A stretch of 64,000 bases of DNA from Methanobacteriota archaeon (GTDB lineage Archaea > Thermoplasmatota > Poseidoniia > Poseidoniales > Thalassarchaeaceae): NCBI GenBank assembly GCA_002720055.1, contig PBGH01000014.1, forward strand, positions 11,013 through 75,012, read 5' to 3'. Within the stretch, counting starts at the first letter, position 1, and each line of letters starts with the position of its first letter. The notes beneath the pieces were generated by a model, which did not search any database, was not told the origin of the DNA, and saw only the letters and a program-made list of their open reading frames with translations. Position numbers and translations under genes: made by a program. This document shows, piece after piece, positions 34,718 to 43,677 of this stretch.

Positions 34718-35926
34718 CTAAAATGATATATCTAAAACCAACAATAAAATTCCCATAATGAGTGCTGGAATCGTTGTATGGAATGTTGCCCATAGACTCG
34801 CTACCCTGTGTCTGACCAGTAATGGAAAGAGAGCATCCCCATCTTGACTAATTGCGTTCGCGGTTAGTGCCGGGAATGAGATAAGATCCTTAGTGTAGGC
34901 AGTTATGGCAATTATTTGGGGGCCACAACCAGGGACCAATCCAATAATTGAAGCCAAAAAAACGGCAATTAACCCATCACCATATTTTGCTAAATCACCC
35001 TCATCCATCCCCGAAAACAACATAGAAAATTCGAAAATAAGATAAGCTGAGATTACCCAAAATGTAACGAAAGCAGTCTCGCTTGCAGAGTGAATCAAAG
35101 TTTCTCTGATTGAATATAGCTTGTCTCCTATCGAGGCTTCAGTATCATCTCTAATCCAGCTCTTCTGAGAAATATAGAGAATAACTGACAAAGTAGTCCC
35201 TACCAAACCTATCCATGTTATGAAACCATCAAGCTTCATTGGGTTATACTCCAAAACAAGCTCATATTCCGGATCTTGAGAACTCCACAATATGAGCATT
35301 ATAGCGAATACTAGTCCTATTGACGTAACCAACCACCAGACTGCATAGCCTTGGTGTAGGAGGAAATATCCAAAACCGCCCTCATTCTCCCTTCCAAGAT
35401 CATCAAATACAATTTGGGAATCCTTGATCTCTTCGATAACCAGTATTTCAGAATTTTTTGATCCTTCAAAATTTGATCCAAATACCCCTAAGGGATTTTG
35501 CGGGGTCACTCTTGCTCCATCTATTAGGTAACCCCATGTCACTCCAACTAGAAATGAGATAATATGGACCGCTACCACAGGGGCGATAAAAGAAGAGTCT
35601 GTAACGGCTGCCCCAATCAATACAAAGGCAGCATCTCCAAGAGTCGCAATTAGTGTTGCAATTACCGTGCCGTATGTGATATATCCCCTCGCATACATTG
35701 GCATCATCACTATCGCCCCTCCGCAACCTGGAGTGATGCCCATTATTGCTCCAATTACTGGCTGCCACCTCTTGTTAGCACGTATTGAATCCACAAATCT
35801 CCCAGCGGTGATATACTGCAACCAACTGAAGAGAAGAACCATTGCTGCTACAAAAACAGATACTGCGAGAAAAGCATCTCGCATACTTACAACAATCACT
35901 TCGACGACTTCAGTCGTGGTTGGCAT
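34718..35926 (-). CDS. ArsP_2-like putative metal or oxyanion permease
   Basis: 402 residues with about ten membrane segments and an internal repeat seen as GITPGCGGAIVMMPMY in the first half and GLVPGCGPQIIAITAY in the second, the hallmark of the 10-TM ArsP_2 (putative manganese/heavy-metal exporter) family. A hydrophilic loop of about 45 residues lies between the halves. ATG follows GGGGGGATAA. The substrate is unknown; its place between mocA and xdhC invites a link with molybdate or a metal needed by the hydroxylase, but that is inference. Confidence 0.75.
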   Translation of the reverse strand: MPTTTEVVEVIVVSMRDAFLAVSVFVAAMVLLFSWLQYITAGRFVDSIRANKRWQPVIGAIMGITPGCGGAIVMMPMYARGYITYGTVIATLIATLGDAAFVLIGAAVTDSSFIAPVVAVHIISFLVGVTWGYLIDGARVTPQNPLGVFGSNFEGSKNSEILVIEEIKDSQIVFDDLGRENEGGFGYFLLHQGYAVWWLVTSIGLVFAIMLILWSSQDPEYELVLEYNPMKLDGFITWIGLVGTTLSVILYISQKSWIRDDTEASIGDKLYSIRETLIHSASETAFVTFWVISAYLIFEFSMLFSGMDEGDLAKYGDGLIAVFLASIIGLVPGCGPQIIAITAYTKDLISFPALTANAISQDGDALFPLLVRHRVASLWATFHTTIPALIMGILLLVLDISF

Positions 35927-36019
35927 TTATCCCCCCAAATCAAATTTGTATAAATCATTTGACATTAGATTCATACAACATCTCATATCTATTTCGAGCC
36001 TTGTATTATTATATCTTAT

Positions 36020-36619
36020 TCAGTTATCAAGTATGTATGACAATTTCTCCTCTAAATTATCAATATCATTCGGAGTATCTAAGTTTAGGTGAAGATGCTT
36101 ATCATTGACCTTGAGTCTTGATGGTTTCACAATTTTGTTTAGTGGCATGTCTGAGGGGCTATTTCTAACAATCTCAACGTCACTTTCGATCAGTATCACA
36201 GGATGACCCCCCCTACCTTCATATTCAGGACATGTTGTTTCAAAAGATGCAATTAGTCTACTGAGGGAAGAGTCAGAAAAACCAGGTCTATCTACAGGTA
36301 CCACAAGCAACCTGTATCCCGGATCTCTCAGTTTATCTATTCTAGAGATTCCTAATTTTAGTGAACCTGTTCTACCTTTCTCTGGCATGGGGTTAATGAT
36401 AATCTCCGATCTAGGTATGGACTTTCCAATTTTATTTGCATTCCTGTTACTCGCTACCAGTGTGATAGGTAAACCATGAAATGAGATTCTATCGTATAAC
36501 CACTGGATAAGTGTTACAGAACCAACCGGCAGTAGTGCCTTGTCTCTTCCAAGTCTTCGACTATATCCTGCTGCAAGAATTACACACTCTAATCTGGACC
36601 CAACCATGTTAACCGACAT
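36020..36619 (-). CDS. mocA: MocA-like molybdenum cofactor cytidylyltransferase
   Basis: 199-residue nucleotidyltransferase: VILAAGYSRRLGRDKALLP binds the nucleotide, and VVPVDRPGFS is the metal-binding segment. MocA attaches CMP to molybdopterin, giving the dinucleotide cofactor used by xanthine-oxidase-family enzymes. The shared location with xdhC and the subunit genes supports MocA over MobA or other sugar-nucleotide transferases. Start ATG 36619; Met5 is possible. Confidence 0.82.
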   Translation of the reverse strand: MSVNMVGSRLECVILAAGYSRRLGRDKALLPVGSVTLIQWLYDRISFHGLPITLVASNRNANKIGKSIPRSEIIINPMPEKGRTGSLKLGISRIDKLRDPGYRLLVVPVDRPGFSDSSLSRLIASFETTCPEYEGRGGHPVILIESDVEIVRNSPSDMPLNKIVKPSRLKVNDKHLHLNLDTPNDIDNLEEKLSYILDN

Positions 36620-36646
36620 ATTTTCTCAGTGATAGTACTGCATCAA

Positions 36647-37615
36647 TTACACAAGAAGTCCACTCAGGTAAGTCATGTAAGAGAGATATGTTAGAATCAT
36701 CAATGCACCTATTCTCTTCGAAAAATCCTTCCCTGCTAGAAAAACTCCTACTACAAAACCAGAGGTCATAATCACCACGATTATATCTCTGCCGAACTCA
36801 CTATCGACAATAATCCCGTTACCTACTATACTTGCAATTCCTAAAATTCCCATGATGTTCATTACATTAGATCCTAGAATATTTCCTACAGCTACTCCCC
36901 CCTGTCCTCGAAGTCCTGCTACTAATGTGACTGCCAATTCAGGCAGGGAGGTTCCAAGTGCGACTATTGTCAAACCGATTATTGCTTCCGAGACGCCGAA
37001 AGTATCGGCAATCCCCTTTGAACCGGAAACTAATAGCTCAGCTCCGAACCAAATCATCAACCCACCAACCAGACAAGTAGGAATGGCAACAGAAATTTTT
37101 TCCGACAACCATGATTCTTCAAATTCATACTCATCTTCTCCAGCTATTGCCTTAGAATATGTGTAGAAATAGTAACCAGATAAAGCGACTATCATAACAA
37201 ATCCTCCAATCAGAGTAACCTCGCCACTGATTACAAAAAAGGCCATGAATGCAGTTGCAACTACAACAGCCAGAGAATCTCTCTTTACGGCCTCACCCGT
37301 TTGTGACTTAGCCCCCATCAGTGCTGCAGCACCAAGTACAAGCATGACATTGGCCACATTTGAACCCAAAACACTACCAATAGCAATATCGGGCGAATCA
37401 GTTCTTACAGCTTCTACAGCAACTGCTAGTTCAGGAAGAGAGGTACCTACCGCAACTACCGTAAATCCAACAACTAGAGGTGAGACACTTAGATTCTGTG
37501 AAATTCTTGTTGCACCTTGCACTAGAGCTTCCCCCCCTCCCATGAGCAGAGTAAAACCCGAGAGCACGAAAAAAATGTCAACCAGCGTCTGATCCACACC
37601 CGAACCCCGCGACAC
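36647..37615 (-). CDS. Cation/Ca2+ antiporter (CaCA family, YrbG-like)
   Basis: 322 residues, about ten membrane helices, with the two inverted alpha-repeats: VVGFTVVAVGTSLPELAVAV and IIGLTIVALGTSLPELAVTL, each followed by a GSVLGSNVANV / GNILGSNVMNI partner. These hold the ion-binding acidic residues. It probably exchanges Na+ or H+ for Ca2+. The start is GTG 37615, or GTG at 37597. It lies 27 bases upstream of mocA on the same strand. Confidence 0.92.
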   Translation of the reverse strand: MSRGSGVDQTLVDIFFVLSGFTLLMGGGEALVQGATRISQNLSVSPLVVGFTVVAVGTSLPELAVAVEAVRTDSPDIAIGSVLGSNVANVMLVLGAAALMGAKSQTGEAVKRDSLAVVVATAFMAFFVISGEVTLIGGFVMIVALSGYYFYTYSKAIAGEDEYEFEESWLSEKISVAIPTCLVGGLMIWFGAELLVSGSKGIADTFGVSEAIIGLTIVALGTSLPELAVTLVAGLRGQGGVAVGNILGSNVMNIMGILGIASIVGNGIIVDSEFGRDIIVVIMTSGFVVGVFLAGKDFSKRIGALMILTYLSYMTYLSGLLV

Positions 37616-37655
37616 AGCACAAATTACTCTTTGCTAATAACGAACAGTGTCCTTT

Positions 37656-40535
37656 CTAAATACAAAGTTTCTCGATGTGCCTAATTAGTACTGCCACACT
37701 AGGCACTGTATGATCTTCAAGAGTAGGCGAAAATGGTACAGGAGTATCAAGGGCCCCTACAACAACTGGTGGGCTCTCTAATCTCCAAAATGCTTCCTCT
37801 AGAATCCTACTTGAAACAGTGTGACCAAAACCTCCAGTCCACTGTGATTCTTGAAGAACCAACACCCTACCAGTCCTCAAAACTGAGTCTATACAGGTCT
37901 GGTGATCAAATGGAAGAAGAGTCCGCAAATCGATTACTTCTATCTCTACCCCTTTTTCTACCATCAATTCTGCAGCTTCTAAGGCTACATGAACCATTGA
38001 ACCCCATGTAACAATACTGAGGTGATTTCCTCCTCTAATTACCTCTGCAACCCCTATTGAGCTGACTCCCCTTTCAATTCTATTTTGTACCTTTTCTGTA
38101 TCGACAATCTGATTAATTGATTTACCCCAACCCGTTAAGCCACCTCTCAGACCATAAAGCCCAATATGCTCCAAAAAAATCACTGGATCAGGAAGATGAT
38201 GAGATTCAATAAGTAGGTCGTATGCATCTTGCGGATTACTAGGGGCTACCAGGACTAATCCAGGATCATTTGTTAACCATGACTCAATCATGTTTGCATG
38301 AAATGGTCCACTTCGGGTTTTAGCCCCCAATGGGATTCTGACCGTCAGTGGAACCTCTCCTCCCCATCTCCATCTTATCTGGGCCGTATTGTTAACTAGG
38401 GGATTCATAGCTAGAGCAGCGAAACCACCGAATTGTATTTCTGCAATAGGGCGCATACCACCCAGAGCGGCACCTGTTGCGGAGTGGATTATTATCGCCT
38501 CAGAAAGCGGCATATCTAGCAACTTATCCTGATGCCCCTTTGCTTTCAAAGGGAGATTCATACCGAAAGCTCCTGCAACTTCCATATCTTCCCCCATGAT
38601 GACCATTTTTTCACCGAACTCTTCCGCTAGTCTAGCCATAGCATTCTGAATTGACCTGCTATATGTCCACGAATTAGCGGCATCGGAAAACTCAATTGAG
38701 TACTCTCCCGGTTTTAACACAGGATCTGGAACCTCTAAATTATCTCCGATCCTACTAATTTGGCTGTCATGACTTTGGGCGTCATACAGTGATGTTATCC
38801 CTCTGACAACCGAATTTCCTTCTGGCCATTCCATATTTTCTAGAACCTCTCTAGCTAATTCTATTGCATCGGTCTCTTCATCGAGAATTTTATCCAATAT
38901 ATTCTCTCCAATACCCATTTCTACAAGTAATTCTCTGTGATTTGGAAGTGGATCCTTTTCTGACCAATACTTCAACAAATTCCTATCCACATATCCTGGA
39001 GGGTTTCCACTGGATGAGCCTAGGTAAAGGTCATCATGATGATGTGCATGACCACACCCTCGCATAGTTTCAACATGAATTAATGTTGCACCCCCTTCAG
39101 ACATTGCAAATTCTCTAGCAACTGCCGTAGAAGAATAGAAACTTGCAGGATCGGATCCATCTATACTCCATGATGGTATACCCATGGCATATCCCTTATC
39201 TCCGAAAGTCTCAGCTCCAGATTGAGCCAAAGTGAAGGTATCCAAAGCAATTTGATTATTCTGAATCATGAAGCAAATTGGGAGTCCACGAACTCCTGCA
39301 AAATTCATTGCTTCCCAGAACTCTCCACTACTGCTACAACCCTCTCCTACGGGAGCCAGATGGAACCTACTAATTCCTAGACGTTTTGCCGCGAGAGCAA
39401 TCCCCGTAGTCGTCGCACTAGCGATCGGAAGAGGAGCAGTTGGAGGAAGGATCCCCTTCTCCCAATTCCCTATGTGAAGATCCCTCCCCCCACTTTCTTT
39501 GTGTCCTCCATCCATATATGATCCAGATTTTCCCATTTGAGCCGATAAGATTTCGATCTGAGTTTGTCCCATTGCTAGGGCGAGACCGGTATCCCTAATC
39601 ATGGGTGCAATTATGTCCGCATTACTCTTTTCTTCAGGCGGAAGGTCAACTGCCCTGGTCATTGCAGATGCACATGCGACGACTCCTTCTTGCCATGTTG
39701 TTCTGAAACCCTTTCCTCCGAAAATCCCTCCATCAGGGGTTGGCAGCCCATTTGTGAATAGCTCCTTAAGTTGCTCATCGATTAATCTAGTTCTAATCAT
39801 CCATCTCTGCCATTGAATCCTTTGATCCACTGTTATTGATGCACTATATGCAATCCTTCTCAAACACAATGAAACATCTATCAAAAATCTAGAAATTCTT
39901 CTAGCAAGGTATATGCTCCCGGTTCTTCTAGGAATAATCTCTTTTTCCTCTAGTGATGAAAATTCAGGACTAATTAGACGTTCAGATAATAATTTTCCAA
40001 TATTGGTAACAAGTGAGATTGAAAATTCATGAAAGGCTTCACCATCGAATTTAGGACTATGAATCGATTTTTCTATGCACTCAGATACAGCCTCTAAGTA
40101 ACCATCATGTCTTTCAGCAATAAATCTTAACAGCTGAGATTTTACTACCTTTGAGTTAATTTTTTCAGAGAAATCGAGAGGAGACTCTGGTTTCCATCCC
40201 AGACCCCAAATTATTGGTAATTCGGACTGTTTTGCAGTTCTTATGTCATCATTAGGACCGACGATCTCGTTTTGATAGTCTTCAAAATCACGCTCGTTCC
40301 TTCTTTCTGCCTCCCTCTCCAGTTCTACAATGCTGGTACTTGGTTTCCTCTCCCATATCTCGACGGTCCTACTTCTGCCCTTACCCGATGACGACCTATT
40401 GATAGTGACCCTAATCCTTTTCCCGCAGGGTTGGCAACTTCTGTCAAGTCTGTTAGATTTCGAATTCCTGGTTTTCCAGATTTGATGATGTCCACAACTA
40501 GGGCACTTCCAAATCCCCATTCTACCGTTACTCAT
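37656..40535 (-). CDS. Fused alpha-beta 2-oxoacid dehydrogenase E1 with N-terminal zinc ribbon
   Basis: About 959 residues joining the E1 alpha and beta chains of a pyruvate or branched-chain 2-oxoacid dehydrogenase. The N-terminus has a zinc-ribbon pair (CPSCGHH at 11-17, CQPCGK at 34-39), unusual for E1. A ~150-residue linker follows, then the alpha part with the ThDP motif from GEGCSSSGEFWEAMNF to IQNN, and the beta part (MGEDMEVAGAFGMN, QIRWRWGGEVPLTVR). It decarboxylates the 2-oxoacid and transfers the acyl group to E2 lipoyl. No E2 or E3 gene is in the window. ATG 40535 is chosen, because the upstream extension to 40688 is A+T-driven and lies in the promoter region. Confidence 0.88.
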   Translation of the reverse strand: MSNGRMGIWKCPSCGHHQIWKTRNSKSNRLDRSCQPCGKRIRVTINRSSSGKGRSRTVEIWERKPSTSIVELEREAERRNERDFEDYQNEIVGPNDDIRTAKQSELPIIWGLGWKPESPLDFSEKINSKVVKSQLLRFIAERHDGYLEAVSECIEKSIHSPKFDGEAFHEFSISLVTNIGKLLSERLISPEFSSLEEKEIIPRRTGSIYLARRISRFLIDVSLCLRRIAYSASITVDQRIQWQRWMIRTRLIDEQLKELFTNGLPTPDGGIFGGKGFRTTWQEGVVACASAMTRAVDLPPEEKSNADIIAPMIRDTGLALAMGQTQIEILSAQMGKSGSYMDGGHKESGGRDLHIGNWEKGILPPTAPLPIASATTTGIALAAKRLGISRFHLAPVGEGCSSSGEFWEAMNFAGVRGLPICFMIQNNQIALDTFTLAQSGAETFGDKGYAMGIPSWSIDGSDPASFYSSTAVAREFAMSEGGATLIHVETMRGCGHAHHHDDLYLGSSSGNPPGYVDRNLLKYWSEKDPLPNHRELLVEMGIGENILDKILDEETDAIELAREVLENMEWPEGNSVVRGITSLYDAQSHDSQISRIGDNLEVPDPVLKPGEYSIEFSDAANSWTYSRSIQNAMARLAEEFGEKMVIMGEDMEVAGAFGMNLPLKAKGHQDKLLDMPLSEAIIIHSATGAALGGMRPIAEIQFGGFAALAMNPLVNNTAQIRWRWGGEVPLTVRIPLGAKTRSGPFHANMIESWLTNDPGLVLVAPSNPQDAYDLLIESHHLPDPVIFLEHIGLYGLRGGLTGWGKSINQIVDTEKVQNRIERGVSSIGVAEVIRGGNHLSIVTWGSMVHVALEAAELMVEKGVEIEVIDLRTLLPFDHQTCIDSVLRTGRVLVLQESQWTGGFGHTVSSRILEEAFWRLESPPVVVGALDTPVPFSPTLEDHTVPSVAVLIRHIEKLCI

Positions 40536-40590
40536 ATCTCTCGCCGAATATTCATAGTACAACAATATTGGTGATTCTGAAACAGTTTTA

Positions 40591-40689
40591 ACCACATTTA
40601 TGAGTATATTGTGGTATATTTCGAAAAAAAGAGGTATTTTTTTTAAAATTACCACATTATAAAAGTATACTAAAGTAAATATTACCACA
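40591..40689. repeat. ACCACA repeat cluster in the E1 promoter region
   Basis: The A+T-rich gap 40536-40772 holds ACCACA(T) at 40591, 40651 and 40684 and the inverse TGTGGT at about 40610. Two copies share TTACCACAT exactly. Degenerate copies follow at 40731 (TTACCATA) and 40764 (ATACCACT). The cluster could be an operator array for the E1 gene. The remaining sequence is A- and T-runs that may include TATA boxes. Confidence 0.5.
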
Positions 40690-40772
40690 TATCATATTTA
40701 AAATTAAAATTATCTGGATTTTAACATATTTTACCATATAAAAAAAAATGACTGAATTGAATAATACCACTA

Positions 40773-41876
40773 TTAATATCTATTAATGGTACGATCCACC
40801 TCCTCAGCCCATCTGTTTATTCCTCCTGTTAAATTGAATACCCTGTCTGCAGACCATCCCGATTCAGAAAGTAATCTAGCCACCAAAGCAGATCTTACTC
40901 CGCTTCTACAATATATCACGATCTCTTTGTTTCTCGGTAACTCTTCCAATCTGGCAGGAACTTCCAAATGCATAATCCTTAAGTCGGTCCCAGAAATACT
41001 AGAAATCGCCTCTTCATGGGATTTTCTGACATCCAATAAGTACGGATCCCATCCATTAGCCCTTCTCTCAAAGTACTCAATAGGTAGAATTTCCGAGAAA
41101 TTCCAGCCCATCTTTTTTTCCAGCTCGGTGGCCTTTATTCGATTTTTATTCTTAGAAAATGATAGAATTTTCATTTTCATAGTCAATGCGTCGATTGTTA
41201 GCAATTTACCACATAGATTATCTCCAATTCCTAGGATTAACTTGATAGCTTCCGTAGCTTGGAGAGTTCCTACTATCCCGGGAAGAACCCCAAGAACTCC
41301 TGCCTCCGAACAATTAGGTGCTAATTCCGGAGGGGGTGATTCCGGAAACAAATCTCTGTAATTGGGACCATCCTCTACGTTGAAAGTGGAGACCTGTCCT
41401 TCGAAACGATGAATACTCCCGAACACCCAAGGTTTTCCTGTTATCTCGCTTGAATCATTGATTAGGTATCGAGTTTCAAAATTATCTGTTCCGTCGATAA
41501 TCACATCGAAATCTTTGAAAATTCTCAACGAGTTTTCTTGGGTTAATTTTTCTGGAATTTCAATGATATCTACGTCTTCATTGAGATTTCTAATCCAGCT
41601 TGCTGCCGAGCTCACCTTGGAATAGCCCAATGATTCATTGCTGTGAATAATCTGCCTTTGAAGATTTGAAGGGCTAACTATGTCGTGATCCATTACTCCA
41701 ATCCTACCAATTCCAGCAGCAGAGAGATACATCAGTGCAGGTGAGCCCAGTCCTCCCGCCCCAATGACCAGAACCGATGAATCTAGCATTATGGACTGAC
41801 CTTCTTCCCCTACTCCCGGAAGAACCAGATGCCTAGAATATCTATCCAGCTGATCCTTCCTGAAACTATGGGCCAT
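40773..41876 (-). CDS. MoeB/ThiF-type E1 adenylyltransferase with C-terminal rhodanese domain
   Basis: 367 residues. The adenylating domain (about 5-245) has the nucleotide loop VIGAGGLGSPALMYL, LQRQIIHS, DGTDNFETRYLIN and Cys189 in APNCSEAGVLG. The two zinc-binding CxxC pairs of E. coli MoeB are not evident: NYRDLFPE stands where CYRCLFP is usual. The rhodanese domain (about 270-367) has its active Cys in IVIYCRSGVRSALV. Such proteins activate and thiolate ubiquitin-like sulfur carriers for molybdopterin, tRNA thiolation or thiamin. The neighbouring molybdoenzyme island makes a molybdopterin role plausible. Confidence 0.9.
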   Translation of the reverse strand: MAHSFRKDQLDRYSRHLVLPGVGEEGQSIMLDSSVLVIGAGGLGSPALMYLSAAGIGRIGVMDHDIVSPSNLQRQIIHSNESLGYSKVSSAASWIRNLNEDVDIIEIPEKLTQENSLRIFKDFDVIIDGTDNFETRYLINDSSEITGKPWVFGSIHRFEGQVSTFNVEDGPNYRDLFPESPPPELAPNCSEAGVLGVLPGIVGTLQATEAIKLILGIGDNLCGKLLTIDALTMKMKILSFSKNKNRIKATELEKKMGWNFSEILPIEYFERRANGWDPYLLDVRKSHEEAISSISGTDLRIMHLEVPARLEELPRNKEIVIYCRSGVRSALVARLLSESGWSADRVFNLTGGINRWAEEVDRTINRY

Positions 41877-41916
41877 ATTCTCTCCGTGGGACGCCTGCCT
41901 CGCGGCTGCTGAGCCA

Positions 41917-42846
41917 CTAATGCTGCTCCTCTAACCATCTTTCAGCATCAATTGCAGCCTGACAACCCATGCCAGCTGCTGTTATTGCCTGACGATACCT
42001 CTTGTCTACAACATCACCCGCAGCAAATACTCCAGGAACTGCTGTCATGGTATTCTCGATATGTACCAAGTAACCCTCTTCATCAGTCTCCAACTGACCT
42101 CCTAAGAATCCTGTAATTGGTTTATGACCAATAGCAATGAATGCCCCTGAACATAGGATGGACTCTTCTAACCCATCTCTTGGATCTTCCAGAATGGCAC
42201 CTGTTAGGCCATTTTCATCAGACAGCCACTCTTTGACCTGCCTGAAGGTTTTGATTTCTATTTTCGGATGCGACTCAGCTCTTTCGATCATTACCTTTGA
42301 GGCTTTGAACACATCTCTTCTATGGATTATGGTGACCTTACTAGCGAATCTAGTAAGGAAAGTGGCTTCTTCCATTGCAGAATCTCCCCCTCCTACAACT
42401 ATGATTTCTTCATCTCGAAAGAAAGCTCCATCACATGTAGCACAAGTCGAAATCCCACGTCCTTTCTGACTTTCCTCCCCCTTTGCTCCTAGCCATATCG
42501 CCTCAGCACCAGTACAAATTATCAGTGATTCTGATCTGAACTCTTCTCCTTCAACCCAGACTTTGAAGGGACGCTCTGAAAGGTCCAATCTTTCTACATT
42601 CTTATCATGGACCTCTAGGCCGAATCTCTCTGCCTGTTCCCTCATATCAATCATCATTTCTGGACCTCCTATTCCTTTGGGGTAGCCTGGAAAGTTCTCA
42701 ACATCAGAAGTAAGCATCAGTTGTCCTCCAGACATGTATCCCGCGAACATCAATGGTTCAAGAAGCGCCCTTGCTGCATATAGGCCAGCAGTATAGCCAG
42801 CAGGTCCCGAACCAACAATTATGATATTACGGGCGCCCTCTCGCAT
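41917..42846 (-). CDS. trxB: Thioredoxin reductase
   Basis: 309-residue FAD/NAD(P)H flavoprotein: IIIVGSGPAGYTAGLYAAR for FAD, the redox pair Cys135-Cys138 in STCATCDGAFF, EIIVVGGGDSAMEEA for NAD(P)H, and the C-terminal GVFAAGDVVDKRYRQAITAAGMGC. It reduces thioredoxin or glutaredoxin-like partners. ATG 42846 is preferred, since it follows GGGGGAC and gives the normal N-terminus; an upstream ATG at 42906 would add 20 residues unlike the family. Confidence 0.95.
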   Translation of the reverse strand: MREGARNIIIVGSGPAGYTAGLYAARALLEPLMFAGYMSGGQLMLTSDVENFPGYPKGIGGPEMMIDMREQAERFGLEVHDKNVERLDLSERPFKVWVEGEEFRSESLIICTGAEAIWLGAKGEESQKGRGISTCATCDGAFFRDEEIIVVGGGDSAMEEATFLTRFASKVTIIHRRDVFKASKVMIERAESHPKIEIKTFRQVKEWLSDENGLTGAILEDPRDGLEESILCSGAFIAIGHKPITGFLGGQLETDEEGYLVHIENTMTAVPGVFAAGDVVDKRYRQAITAAGMGCQAAIDAERWLEEQH

Positions 42847-42928
42847 AGTCCCCCGAGATGTAAGGCATCTCTTCAATCTTGACAGTCGCATTTGACCAAT
42901 CGACATGGATAATCTACAAAGAAAATTG

Positions 42929-42936
42929 TAATATAT
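42929..42936 (+). promoter_or_regulatory. TATA-like box for the GYD gene, suggesting a leaderless transcript
   Basis: TAATATAT is centred about 25 bases before the ATG at 42957. In archaea that spacing puts the transcription start at the ATG itself. No Shine-Dalgarno is seen before this ATG, which agrees with leaderless translation. Not experimentally shown. Confidence 0.45.
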
Positions 42937-42956
42937 CCATTCCTCAGGCCCATGTT

Positions 42957-43277
42957 ATGCCAAAATACATGTATTCTGGAAACTACACTAAAGAAGGTGC
43001 CTCAGGCCTGTTGCAGGAAGGTGGCAAAGCAAGAAAGGAAGAAGCAGAGAGAATTATGGAGGCAATGGGCGGGACCCTAGAGTCATATTACTGGTCATAT
43101 GGCGAGATGGATTTCTTCATGATAATCGATTTACCAGAATCAATGGCTGTGAAATTTTCGCTTCATGTTGGATCTTCCGGAGTCTTCAATGGAAAGTTGA
43201 CCCCTCTGATTACCGTAGATGATATGGAGGATGCAACTTCTACAGATCTCCCATCTATGAGGCTTCCCGGTCAATAA
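42957..43277 (+). CDS. GYD domain protein
   Basis: 106 residues matching the small GYD family: start MPKYMYSGNYTKEGASGLL, then GGKARKEEAERIMEAMGGTL, YGEMDFFMIIDLP and TPLITVDDM. The family forms ferredoxin-like dimers with no settled function. ATG 42957 is chosen because it restores the canonical N-terminus; the longer frame back to 42879 would overlap the promoter area of trxB. Divergent from trxB, convergent with ribH (4-base gap). Confidence 0.88.
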   Translation: MPKYMYSGNYTKEGASGLLQEGGKARKEEAERIMEAMGGTLESYYWSYGEMDFFMIIDLPESMAVKFSLHVGSSGVFNGKLTPLITVDDMEDATSTDLPSMRLPGQ

Positions 43278-43281
43278 TCAA

Positions 43282-43677
43282 TCATTCTGACATTGCGACG
43301 ACTGCGCCTACGGCTGCTCTCGCATGAGGCTCTAGTCTAGGCTCTATGTGCTCGGGAGCTGCTCCAGGGCCAATTATTCCGAGACCTATTGGCTTGTTGT
43401 GCTTAATCTGCAATCTAATGATCGAACTCGTTACAGATTGTCCCATGACCAAGCCGTGATCGGTTTCACCGCGTTCGATAATACCAAGAACTACAGCCCC
43501 CTGTATTTCCACGCTATCCAGCATCCTGTCTAGAGCTAGAGGAGCCTCCATTGAACCGGGTACCCAAGCAACTTCAGTTATTTTCCAATTTTTAGAATTA
43601 GCCTCCTCTGTAGCGAATTTCAGCATCTTTTCCACCTCTTCACGATGAAAAGATCCGCAAACAACACCTAGATTCAT
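43282..43677 (-). CDS. ribH: 6,7-dimethyl-8-ribityllumazine synthase
   Basis: 131 residues. Condenses dihydroxybutanone phosphate with the ribitylaminouracil to lumazine. Motifs: VCGSFHREEVEKML at the start, WVPGSMEAPLAL for the substrate loop, GIIERGETDHG with the catalytic His, and GPGAAPEHIEPR. Short, as usual for archaeal RibH. Overlaps the ribE end by four bases; last gene of the rib operon. Confidence 0.93.
   Translation of the reverse strand: MNLGVVCGSFHREEVEKMLKFATEEANSKNWKITEVAWVPGSMEAPLALDRMLDSVEIQGAVVLGIIERGETDHGLVMGQSVTSSIIRLQIKHNKPIGLGIIGPGAAPEHIEPRLEPHARAAVGAVVAMSE

Noticed and set aside
35466..35768. A 100-codon minus-strand frame rich in Cys and Ser
   Set aside because: It is an out-of-frame shadow of the ArsP_2-like permease gene on the same strand.
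40536..40688. N-terminal extension of the E1 gene by 51 residues
   Set aside because: The stretch is A+T-driven, contains the ACCACA cluster, and resembles no E1; ATG 40535 directly precedes the zinc ribbon.
42847..42906. Longer start of thioredoxin reductase
   Set aside because: The extra 20 residues are unlike the family N-terminus, and ATG 42846 has a GGGGGAC site.
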